NCBI GenBank assembly: GCA_027030245.1
Contig: JALVFE010000037.1
Coordinates: 1-55,537, forward strand
From: Melioribacteraceae bacterium
Lineage (GTDB): Bacteria > Bacteroidota > Ignavibacteria > Ignavibacteriales > Melioribacteraceae
Direction of reading: 5' to 3'
DNA length: 55,537 nt
Shown piece by piece: positions 34,929 to 43,053 of this stretch (its first letter is position 1; each line of letters opens with the position of its first letter). The notes under the pieces were generated by a model that was not told where the DNA came from, searched no databases, and saw only the letters and a list, made by a program, of their open reading frames with translations. A program made the position numbers and the translations under genes.

Positions 34929-37469
34929 TTGAATATTTTGCGCACTCTTTCGTTTTATGTGTATATACTTACGGTTTTTACCGCTTCCCTTTCCGCAAAG
35001 CCGGATGGCTATGTCCATAACTGGCAGAGAACAAACCCGGGTGGTGGGGGTGCTTTTAGCACTATCGGCGCCAGCGCAAGCGGTATTATAATAGCCGGAA
35101 GCGATTTGAGCGGAGTTTATAGAAGTCTGGACGGCGGTAAAACTTGGGACGTTGCCGGAATTTACCGGGGTATTCAGGAAACACACATCGCCGGTATTGG
35201 ATTTGATCCATACAACGGCAACATTATTTTCATTGGTTCGGAGAACGGAATTTATCGCAGCATTGACGGTGGCGAATCGTATTCGAAAGTGTTCGATTCC
35301 GGTTATATTACGGATATTGAAATTGCCCGGAATGATACTTCGATTGGATACGCCGCTTACAGAAACGCTTATAATACTTCCACGTGTAAAATTTTACGAA
35401 CTTCAGATAACGGTAGGAATTGGACGATAATTTCGCAGGACTTCCCTGCCGGCGAACCGATCTTGAAAATTGTCTGCGACCCGCACAACGCCGATATTGT
35501 TTATGCGCTTACCGGAAAAAGTCGATTTGTATGCGGTCCGGCCCGTCTTTATCAAAGTGTTAACGGCGGGAAAAATTGGACCCGTTTGGCTGACCAGGCC
35601 GGATCTATTATGGATATTGCTGTTGACCCTAACGACGGCAATGTTTTATACCTATCCACTTACAGCGCTACTTGTACTGCCAACGAATGGGGTTGGACGG
35701 ATATGAACGGCACCTTATACCGCAGTCTGGATAAAGGAGCAACCTGGAAAAAGATGGCGGACAGAACAGGCATAATTTTCATGGACCCGGATACATCCGG
35801 CTTGATTCGATTACTCGATCCCCGTGAGATCAATTCATGGAGAGAAGATGCCGGTACATGGACATCGGTCGATAGCGGACATACTTTCACCCATACCGGA
35901 TTTATTGATAATTGGGATTGCGGTTTCAACGGTATATACGATCCAGAGTATTCCACCCACGAAACCTACGGCACAAGTTTTAACGGACTTTGCCAAACCC
36001 TTGGAACGGATTTATCTAACCCCGATGTGATTTTATGGACAAATTCGCAATTTAGTTTTCGCTCGGTGGACAACGGAACAACATTCAAAAATACTTTTAC
36101 GCGAGAGATAAAACCGGGCTGGTGGCAATCAACCGGTTTTGATAATATCGATATGATTGATATTGCCATTCATCCCGCAAATAATAACATAATATTTATC
36201 GGTTTATTTGATATCGGCTTATGGCGCAGTTTGGATCACGGTAAAAGCTGGCAATCTTGTAATAATAAAAACTTTACCGGATCATGGAAAGAATACGGCG
36301 GTAATACCGCAACAGTTGCCGTAGACCCCGTGCGTACAAATGTTGTTTGGGCAACCATGTCCGAATATCAAGAAGGAGAATACCCGACGTACCTTGTGCG
36401 AAGCGATGAAACGGGAGCGCAAGACAGCTGGGTTATATCTAACGGAGGCTTACCGGAAACCGAAGTTATGGGACTTTCCGTCGATCCGAACAGCCCGGTA
36501 GAAAACCGGACATTATTCGTAACTGCCGAGGGCGATGTGTACCGTAGTGTGGATGACGGGTACAATTGGAACAAGGTATTGGAAAACAACGGAATACGTT
36601 TTACGGCAGTGGATTGGTTCGACGGCAACTTGGTTTATGCCGGTGGCGGTGCGGGATTTTGGCGTTCAACGGACGGTGGTAACACTTGGGAAGAAACCGG
36701 CGTTCCGGATATGCGGGGGAATAAAGATTTTTGGGACTCCGAGGGGCAAGGCGTATTTGATATACATCCCGATCCACATAAAACGGGCGTGGTTTACGTA
36801 ACCGCATTCGGAACGCAGAAAGGGTTATGGCGCAGCAACGATGCGGGTGTCAGTTGGGAAAAATTATTAACCGATAATTACATGCGCCGGGTTGCAGTTT
36901 CACCGTTAAATCCCAACATTATATATGCCACTTCTTCTTCTGCGTTTAGCTACGGGGGTTATCAACCGGAATCAAACGGTGTTCTCTTTTCAAACGACGG
37001 GGGAAGCACATGGACAAAAGCAAACGAGGGTATGGCTTGGCCCTTTGCCGTCTGCGTTGAATTGGATTCGCTTGGTTATGTTTTTGTCGGTTCATCCGGA
37101 ACAGGTTTTCAAATGGCAAAGATACCGGGAACAAGTACTTCAATCGAAAACGGAAAACACCAAATAACCGATTTTAAATTAATGCAAAACTACCCAAATC
37201 CGTTTAATCCTACTACAACAATTAAATATGCTATTCCCAAAACCCCCCTTAATCCCCCCTTTGCTAAAGGGGGGAAAACAGGGGGGGTCGTAATGCTCAA
37301 AGTTTATGATGTTCTAGGACGGGAAATTACAACGCTTGTTAAAGAAAAACAACCTGCCGGAAAATACAAAGTAACATTTGATGCAAATAATTTGCCAAGC
37401 GGAATTTATTTATACAAACTTCAAGCGGGAAGTTTTGTTCAAACAAGGAAAATGATTTTGCTGAAATAG
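34929..37469 (+). CDS. Secreted BNR/sortilin-like propeller protein with T9SS C-terminal domain
   Basis: This 846-residue protein has a Sec signal peptide (VYILTVFTASLSAKP) and many repeats of the form RSxDxGxTW (for example YRSLDGGKTWD, WRSTDGGNTWEE), which are BNR/Asp-box propeller blades as in sialidases, sortilins and xyloglucanases. Family members with this arrangement are often GH74-like, but no catalytic Asp pair was verified. The C-terminus has NYPNPFNPTTTIKYAIP and ends GSFVQTRKMILLK, a type A sorting domain for type IX secretion. The start is a TTG at 34929 following GAGAGGGAATGAACA. A palindromic insertion lies inside the sorting domain. Confidence 0.85.
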   Translation: MNILRTLSFYVYILTVFTASLSAKPDGYVHNWQRTNPGGGGAFSTIGASASGIIIAGSDLSGVYRSLDGGKTWDVAGIYRGIQETHIAGIGFDPYNGNIIFIGSENGIYRSIDGGESYSKVFDSGYITDIEIARNDTSIGYAAYRNAYNTSTCKILRTSDNGRNWTIISQDFPAGEPILKIVCDPHNADIVYALTGKSRFVCGPARLYQSVNGGKNWTRLADQAGSIMDIAVDPNDGNVLYLSTYSATCTANEWGWTDMNGTLYRSLDKGATWKKMADRTGIIFMDPDTSGLIRLLDPREINSWREDAGTWTSVDSGHTFTHTGFIDNWDCGFNGIYDPEYSTHETYGTSFNGLCQTLGTDLSNPDVILWTNSQFSFRSVDNGTTFKNTFTREIKPGWWQSTGFDNIDMIDIAIHPANNNIIFIGLFDIGLWRSLDHGKSWQSCNNKNFTGSWKEYGGNTATVAVDPVRTNVVWATMSEYQEGEYPTYLVRSDETGAQDSWVISNGGLPETEVMGLSVDPNSPVENRTLFVTAEGDVYRSVDDGYNWNKVLENNGIRFTAVDWFDGNLVYAGGGAGFWRSTDGGNTWEETGVPDMRGNKDFWDSEGQGVFDIHPDPHKTGVVYVTAFGTQKGLWRSNDAGVSWEKLLTDNYMRRVAVSPLNPNIIYATSSSAFSYGGYQPESNGVLFSNDGGSTWTKANEGMAWPFAVCVELDSLGYVFVGSSGTGFQMAKIPGTSTSIENGKHQITDFKLMQNYPNPFNPTTTIKYAIPKTPLNPPFAKGGKTGGVVMLKVYDVLGREITTLVKEKQPAGKYKVTFDANNLPSGIYLYKLQAGSFVQTRKMILLK
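37241..37287 (+). repeat. In-frame palindromic insertion in the T9SS domain gene
   Basis: The inner arms CCCCCCTTT (37254-37262) and AAAGGGGGG (37266-37274) are perfect, with further C and G runs outside. It encodes a TPLNPPFAKGGKTGG-type segment, which interrupts the usual short link between IPK and VVMLKVYDVLG. C/G-run palindromes of this kind are dispersed in several bacterial genomes, and I infer that one inserted here without breaking the frame. Confidence 0.75.
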
Positions 37470-37773
37470 TTTCTTACAACCGCTCCAACACTTTACCGAC
37501 ATAAACGATATGATTTTGTAAATACATTGGGGAAAAGCGGTTCGGCAATATATTAAAACAGAACACGTATTCTAGGAAATAATGAGTAACAATGTTTGCA
37601 AAATGTTACTGTTGGTAAATCCACCATTCATTATAAAATTAATGACTATTTACGGTTTCAGTGCAAGCAACAACACTCTACATTACCTTAATATTAAAAG
37701 ATTTGATTTGTAATATTTTGTACTGTGCGGATACGGATGGTTTTATCTCTAAACAACAAAACAACCGTACGTT
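37470..37773. other. Convergent gap with no recognised element
   Basis: This A+T-rich stretch lies between two convergent genes. I see no clear hairpin with a T run and no gene. Confidence 0.4.
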
Positions 37774-38997
37774 TTACTTATTAACTTCGCTTTTTAATTT
37801 GAAAATCAAAACGCCAACAACAAAACTTACTGCCGAAGAAAGTAAAAACGGCACCGAACTTCCGAAAGCATCCCACAAAATACCGGCAACAACGGAACCC
37901 GTCATCATAGCGAAACCGGAAAACATTGTTAAAAGTCCGATTGCAGAACCGAGGTAATCGCCCGGAATTAAATCCGAGACCCAAGCTTTTATTACTCCTT
38001 CGTTGGAAGCCGAATAGATTCCGTAAAGGGCAAACAGTAACCAGATAATAATCATACTCGAGTTAAAAGCAAACCCTAAATAAACAAGCGAGAAAACAAA
38101 CAATCCGGAAATAAAAACATTTTTCTTTCCGAATTTATCGCTCATCAATCCGATTGGATATGAAACGATTGCGTAAACAATATTATAAAAAACGTAACCG
38201 CCAATTGCCAAAGTATCGGAAGCGGAAATGTTTTTTGATTTCAGAATTAAAAAAACATCGCTGCTGTTAACGAAAGAGAAAAGAATAAACAAAACGAAAA
38301 GTTGTTTATAACGTTTAGGGGCAATCTGCCAAAATTCTTTGTACGTATATTTTTTTACTGAATTTTCCCCGGCTTTTTTCGATTTAACATCTTTGATGGT
38401 TAAAGTAAATAAAATTGTTAATATGGCGAGAACTATTGCCGCGATATAAACAAATTGATAATCGACTTTATAAAAATGCAAAAGCGCAATTGCCACCAAA
38501 GGTCCAACAACCGCTCCCAAAGTATCCATTCCGCGATGAAATCCAAATACGGCGCCGGTATTTCCCGAAGCATTGGCGGCTAAAATTGCATCGCGGGGTG
38601 CGGTTCTTATTCCCTTCCCCACTCTGTCCAAAGTTCTTGAAAAAATAACTGTGGAAACTTTGGGTATGAAACCGGGTAAAGGTTTTACAATAGAAGACAA
38701 ACCGTATCCCAAAACCACGAAAACCGAGCGTTTCCCCAATTTATCGGATAAATTACCGAAATATCCTTTCAGTAAACCGGCGGTAACCTCGGCAATACCT
38801 TCTATTAAACCGACGAGCGACATTGAAGCGCCGAGCGTAACGGTTAAGAATAACGGCGTTACCGGATAAAGCATTTCGCTCGCAAAATCGGTGAAGAAAC
38901 TTACCAGACCTAACAAAAAAACTTGCTTGGGAATCTTTTTAAATAAACGCACAGCGGCTCCGGGTTTATACGGTGAAATTATGCGAATAAAATTCAA
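37774..38997 (-). CDS. Major facilitator superfamily transporter
   Basis: This 407-residue protein has 12 predicted membrane helices. Characteristic MFS loops are present: GNLSDKLGKRSV after helix 2, RTLDRVGKGIRTAPRDA after helix 4, and SYPIGLMSDKFGKKNV in the second half. The RxGKGIRTAPRD motif is common in a group annotated as drug or unknown-substrate exporters. Substrate is unknown. It stands alone on the minus strand. Confidence 0.85.
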   Translation of the reverse strand: MNFIRIISPYKPGAAVRLFKKIPKQVFLLGLVSFFTDFASEMLYPVTPLFLTVTLGASMSLVGLIEGIAEVTAGLLKGYFGNLSDKLGKRSVFVVLGYGLSSIVKPLPGFIPKVSTVIFSRTLDRVGKGIRTAPRDAILAANASGNTGAVFGFHRGMDTLGAVVGPLVAIALLHFYKVDYQFVYIAAIVLAILTILFTLTIKDVKSKKAGENSVKKYTYKEFWQIAPKRYKQLFVLFILFSFVNSSDVFLILKSKNISASDTLAIGGYVFYNIVYAIVSYPIGLMSDKFGKKNVFISGLFVFSLVYLGFAFNSSMIIIWLLFALYGIYSASNEGVIKAWVSDLIPGDYLGSAIGLLTMFSGFAMMTGSVVAGILWDAFGSSVPFLLSSAVSFVVGVLIFKLKSEVNK

Positions 38998-39152
38998 ATG
39001 AAGGTAAAGTTATAAAATTGGAGAGTTAATTGTGGAATATTCGTAAAAAAAATTCAATTTGGGTTGATAATTTGATTACAACTTTTATCTTTGTAATTTA
39101 ATGTTAGAAAGATATTGAAAGAGCCTTCCAAAATTAATAATCGAGGTTTGAT

Positions 39153-39767
39153 ATGGAATTTTACGAATTGCATCCGGAAAACCCGCAAATCCGGTTCATC
39201 AAAAAAGCAGCGGACGTATTAAGTAACGGCGGAGTAATAATTTATCCTACCGATACCGTGTACGGTTTGGGTTGCGATATTTTTGAAAAAGACGCACTGG
39301 AAAGAATATTTTTAATAAAAAACGAGGCTCACACCAAATTATTAAGTTTTATCATACCGGATTTCAAAAACATTTCGCAATATGCCAAAGTTTCGGATAT
39401 GGCTTTTAAATTGATGAAAAAACTTACACCCGGACCTTATACGTTTGTTCTGCCCGCCGCACGCGAAGTTCCTAAAAAATTATGGACGAAAAGAAAAACC
39501 GTGGGAATCCGTATTCCCGATTGTAAAGTTACACGTATGCTCGTAGAAGAATTGGGGCATCCCATTATCAGCACAAGCGTAACAAACAGAAAGGGTGAAA
39601 TATATTTCGACCCGGAAGAAATAAAAAGGTTTTTTAACCCTCACGTCGATTTAATGCTTTCTATAGGTGCGCTTAGCGGCAAGCCGTCAACCATAATCGA
39701 CTTGAGCGGTGAAGAACCAGAAATTATACGTGAAGGAGCGGGCGAAATTAACTTTTTGGCCGTTTAA
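39153..39767 (+). CDS. YrdC/YciO-family protein (L-threonylcarbamoyladenylate synthase type)
   Basis: This 204-residue protein has the YrdC fold: IIYPTDTVYGLGCDI near residue 30, KLTPGPYTFVLPA, KTVGIRIPD, and the PSTIIDLSGEEPEIIREGAG end. TsaC/Sua5 members make the threonylcarbamoyl-AMP used for t6A tRNA modification. The lack of a Sua5 C-terminal domain fits TsaC, but the sequence is closer to the YciO subgroup (KNEAHTKLLSFIIPDF), whose activity is less certain. It converges with the SDR gene. Confidence 0.82.
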   Translation: MEFYELHPENPQIRFIKKAADVLSNGGVIIYPTDTVYGLGCDIFEKDALERIFLIKNEAHTKLLSFIIPDFKNISQYAKVSDMAFKLMKKLTPGPYTFVLPAAREVPKKLWTKRKTVGIRIPDCKVTRMLVEELGHPIISTSVTNRKGEIYFDPEEIKRFFNPHVDLMLSIGALSGKPSTIIDLSGEEPEIIREGAGEINFLAV

Positions 39768-39779
39768 CCTTTTAATTTT

Positions 39780-40559
39780 TTAACTTTGTTCGCGATACGT
39801 CATAAACACGTTTGCCTGAACCGCAGGCATTACAATCATTTCATTAATGTTTGCATGCGGAGGACGGGTTGCACAAAATACGACTGCATCGGCAACGTCT
39901 TCACCGGTTAACGGTTTTATCCCCTCGTAAACTTTTTTGGCTTTCTCCTCATCGCCGTAAAACCTTACGATGCTGAATTCCGTTTCTACCATGCCGGGAT
40001 CGACGGTGGATACGCGAACGCCTTTTCCCAATAAATCCATGCGCAACGATTTCGTAATTGCCGCTACGGCGTGTTTGGTAGCGCAATAAACTCCGCCGCC
40101 TTTGTATGCTTCGTGACCCGCGATAGAACCGATATTAATAACATGACCTTTTCCCCTTTCAACCATACCGGGAACTACAAATCGCGTAACGTAAAGAAGT
40201 CCTTTTATATTAGTATCTATCATTTCCTCCCAACCTTCAATATCGTCTTCGAACAGCGGATTCAATCCCCTGCCCAAACCGGCGTTATTTACAAGAATAT
40301 CTATTTTACGCCATTTTTCAGGCAGACCGGAAACAAAGCTCTCCACTTCACGTCTGTTTCTTACGTCTAATTTATGCGCCAACACTTTTACATTATAATT
40401 ATCCGTAATTAATCGGAGAAGTTCATCCAATCTTTCTTTTCTTCTCCCCGTAATAATCAAGTTGCTCCCTTCCTTAGCAAAAGCAATTGCACATGCCTTT
40501 CCTATTCCGGACGTAGCACCGGTTATAAAAACAATTTTATCTTTTATTGAAAAGTTCAT
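39780..40559 (-). CDS. Short-chain dehydrogenase/reductase (YdfG-like)
   Basis: This 259-residue SDR has the NAD(P) site TGATSGIGKA, NNAGLG, active-site Ser in NIGSIAG and Tyr/Lys in YCATKHAV. The Arg-rich GRRKERL after strand 2 suggests NADP(H). The DPGMVETEFSIVRFYGDEEKA segment places it with YdfG-type serine or 3-hydroxy acid dehydrogenases. It is divergent from the nos cluster. Confidence 0.88.
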   Translation of the reverse strand: MNFSIKDKIVFITGATSGIGKACAIAFAKEGSNLIITGRRKERLDELLRLITDNYNVKVLAHKLDVRNRREVESFVSGLPEKWRKIDILVNNAGLGRGLNPLFEDDIEGWEEMIDTNIKGLLYVTRFVVPGMVERGKGHVINIGSIAGHEAYKGGGVYCATKHAVAAITKSLRMDLLGKGVRVSTVDPGMVETEFSIVRFYGDEEKAKKVYEGIKPLTGEDVADAVVFCATRPPHANINEMIVMPAVQANVFMTYREQS

Positions 40560-40803
40560 TTTACCTCCTAAAATATTATGATAAAAGTTAGAAAAATTTT
40601 TTATTTTTTATTACCTTATTATGAAATTAAATGATTAATTCGGATAAAAAATTCTTGTTTGCTGCGGCTAATTTTTTTATATTAAAATACCTTAAAATCT
40701 TTTTTAGCCATGTATCCTAAATCTACAAAAATCGACATATCAAATTTTCATCGAACGAAGTTAATAAATCACTTAATTTACCAACTAATTTAACGAGGGA
40801 GGT
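40560..40803 (+). promoter_or_regulatory. Divergent upstream region of the nos cluster
   Basis: This 244-base A+T-rich gap separates the SDR from the first nos gene and must hold the nos promoter. I looked for an FNR/CRP-type TTGAT-N4-ATCAA palindrome and did not find one. A strong AACGAGGGAGGT lies just before the ATG at 40804. Confidence 0.45.
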
Positions 40804-43053
40804 ATGTTAAAAAAATCTCATGCTACAATGTTCGGCATAGTATTTTTCTTACTGTTTACTATGCTCGGACAATTGTCAGCTCAACAGACTCTTGAGGATG
40901 TAAAGAAGGCACGCGGCCTAGACGATAACGACGTTTTGGCTGCAGTGAAAACCTTTATGCCGCGAGGGGGTCGCGACGAATACTTCGCTTTCGTCGGAAC
41001 CGGTAATTCCGGAACAATGATTGTTTACGGAATTCCATCGATGCGTATCTACAAATACGTTGGTGTATTTTCACCCGAGCCGTGGCAAGGATACGGTTAT
41101 GACGACGAAAGTATGCTTATGTTAAAGAAGGGTTCCTTCGATGATCGCATTTACAGCTATGGCGATATGAGATATCCCGCACTTTCCGAAACTAACGGCG
41201 AATATAACGGAAAATATCTCTTTTATTCGGACGGAGCTAATTCCCGTATCGCAATGTTAGGATTGGACGATTTTGAAACCAAACAAGTTCTTCCCCATCC
41301 TTTATTCGTTAATTGCTTCCCAGGCGTTGCGGTTACCGAAAATACGGAATGGGTTATTCAAACAAGTCAATATCCCGCTCCTTGGGAAAACAAAACTGCC
41401 GATATTGAAAAAGAATTCGATTCTAAATTCAAATCCGGAGTAACCTTCTGGAAATTTGTGGATCCGAAAGAAGCTACAAGATCCGGTCATCATATCGGCC
41501 GTATGATTAAAGAAGAATCTTTTACCGTGGAATTGCCTCCTTTTACTCTCGACTATTTTGATACCGGTCGTAAAGGAAGCAAAAACATGGTTGTAGGTTT
41601 AGCTTCAAAAGACGGCAAAAATTATATCTATATTATTGATTATTCTAAACTGAAAGACAAAGTATCGTCACGATTTAACGAAACAAACATTGTTTCGACC
41701 AAAGACGCCGTAAGCGAGAAAGGGCTTGCAATGATAGAACTGCCCGAAGCGGCAAGAAAAGTTAAAGTTACACCCGACGGTAAATACTTTATTACCGCAA
41801 GCGACAATGCAATGGTATTCGACTTCGATAAAGTTGCATCCGCATTGGCCAACGGTACTTTCAACGGTAAAACCGCGGGAGATATTCCGTTAATCGATGC
41901 CGCATCGGTAATGAAAGGAAAAATCAATATTGGTAAAGATGCCATGGATTTGGCTTTCGATTACAGAGACGGCGTTGTTTATTCTTCGGCATATTCCGAT
42001 AAGAAAATTGTCCGTTGGAACTACAACGACATGAAAAAAGAAGGCGAATTAGCCTTAACTTTCAAACCGGGTCAATTGATGACACCGCAAGGCATGTCTG
42101 CCGCACCCCATTCAAATTATCTTGTTGCGGTTGATAAAGAAGGTTTATACGACCATTTCCCGAATGTGGGACCTGTAAGACCAAGTTTTCAACATTTAAT
42201 TGATATCTCGTCTGACAACATGAGAGATATTTACACAATGAGTTTGCCTCAAGCTAACATCTACGGTTCGGTTGCCGTTCTGAGAACTACAATCAAACCG
42301 ATTATCAGATACGCTTTAGGTACAAACACAAGAACCGGTGAAATTTCCGATTTCAAAACCGTTGCAGGTCAAGAAAAAGTTGAACGCCAAGGTAACAGGG
42401 TTCACGTATTCGGTACTTTGATCCGTTCGCACATCACACCGGAAATCGTGGAAGTTAACCAAGGTGATGTTGTAACATTCCACTTAACAAACCTTGAGAG
42501 AGCGGAAGACGAAACCCACGGTTTTACTATCAACACTTATGGTAAACACGGAAGTTTTGAGCCGGGTAAAACCGCTTCGCTTACATTCGTGGCAGACCGT
42601 GCGGGAGCCTTCCCATACTACTGTACCGAATTCTGTTCGGCTCTTCACTTGGAAATGGAAGGTATTCTTCTTGTTAAACCTAAAAACTGGAAAGGTAAAG
42701 TTGAAAAAGAAGTTGCTTTAACAAAAGAAGAATTGGCTCAATACAAAAAACAATATGAGAAGAAAGTTGAAGTAATCAAACAAACCGGCGACGTAATTAA
42801 CGGCGTGGTTAAATTCTTAAAAGAAAACGATTACGCTAAATATCCTTACGTTAAAGCACTTGTAGAGGATGCCGTAGATCAATTGGAAAAAGGAAAATTT
42901 GCTAAAGAGAACTATGAAAAATATGCAAAAGAAGGCAAATGGAAAGATGCTTTCTTATGGGCAGAACAGTATTGGCAATACCAAGTTAAAGCCGCCGATG
43001 TTGGACTGCGTGCTAAGACACTATTAGAAGAGAAATTACAAGGAGGCAAATAA
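40804..43053 (+). CDS. NosZ paralogue A: CuA kept, CuZ ligands all lost
   Basis: This 749-residue protein has a Sec/SPI signal (LSAQQT) and aligns end to end with the next gene and with nitrous oxide reductases: an N-terminal seven-bladed propeller and a C-terminal cupredoxin domain. The cupredoxin CuA site is intact, with H572 (ETHGF), C607 and C611 (YYCTEFCSALH), H615 and M618. At the seven positions that bind the CuZ cluster the residues are R123, Y124, F172, R318, D382, Q424 and Y487, so no CuZ can form. The reading frame is open throughout and conserved away from these sites, so it is not a decaying pseudogene. A Lys/Glu-rich helical tail of about 120 residues follows the cupredoxin domain. 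The probable role is the electron-entry subunit of a heteromeric N2O reductase. It overlaps the next gene by one base. Confidence 0.9.
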   Translation: MLKKSHATMFGIVFFLLFTMLGQLSAQQTLEDVKKARGLDDNDVLAAVKTFMPRGGRDEYFAFVGTGNSGTMIVYGIPSMRIYKYVGVFSPEPWQGYGYDDESMLMLKKGSFDDRIYSYGDMRYPALSETNGEYNGKYLFYSDGANSRIAMLGLDDFETKQVLPHPLFVNCFPGVAVTENTEWVIQTSQYPAPWENKTADIEKEFDSKFKSGVTFWKFVDPKEATRSGHHIGRMIKEESFTVELPPFTLDYFDTGRKGSKNMVVGLASKDGKNYIYIIDYSKLKDKVSSRFNETNIVSTKDAVSEKGLAMIELPEAARKVKVTPDGKYFITASDNAMVFDFDKVASALANGTFNGKTAGDIPLIDAASVMKGKINIGKDAMDLAFDYRDGVVYSSAYSDKKIVRWNYNDMKKEGELALTFKPGQLMTPQGMSAAPHSNYLVAVDKEGLYDHFPNVGPVRPSFQHLIDISSDNMRDIYTMSLPQANIYGSVAVLRTTIKPIIRYALGTNTRTGEISDFKTVAGQEKVERQGNRVHVFGTLIRSHITPEIVEVNQGDVVTFHLTNLERAEDETHGFTINTYGKHGSFEPGKTASLTFVADRAGAFPYYCTEFCSALHLEMEGILLVKPKNWKGKVEKEVALTKEELAQYKKQYEKKVEVIKQTGDVINGVVKFLKENDYAKYPYVKALVEDAVDQLEKGKFAKENYEKYAKEGKWKDAFLWAEQYWQYQVKAADVGLRAKTLLEEKLQGGK

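Noticed and set aside
40560-40803. FNR/NnrR binding site upstream of nos
   Set aside because: I found no TTGAT-N4-ATCAA-like palindrome that I could defend.
40804-43053. Subunit A as a dead nosZ pseudogene
   Set aside because: The frame is open over 749 codons, the signal peptide and complete CuA site are kept, and it is coupled to nosZ-B. A decaying copy would not keep only one domain's ligands intact.
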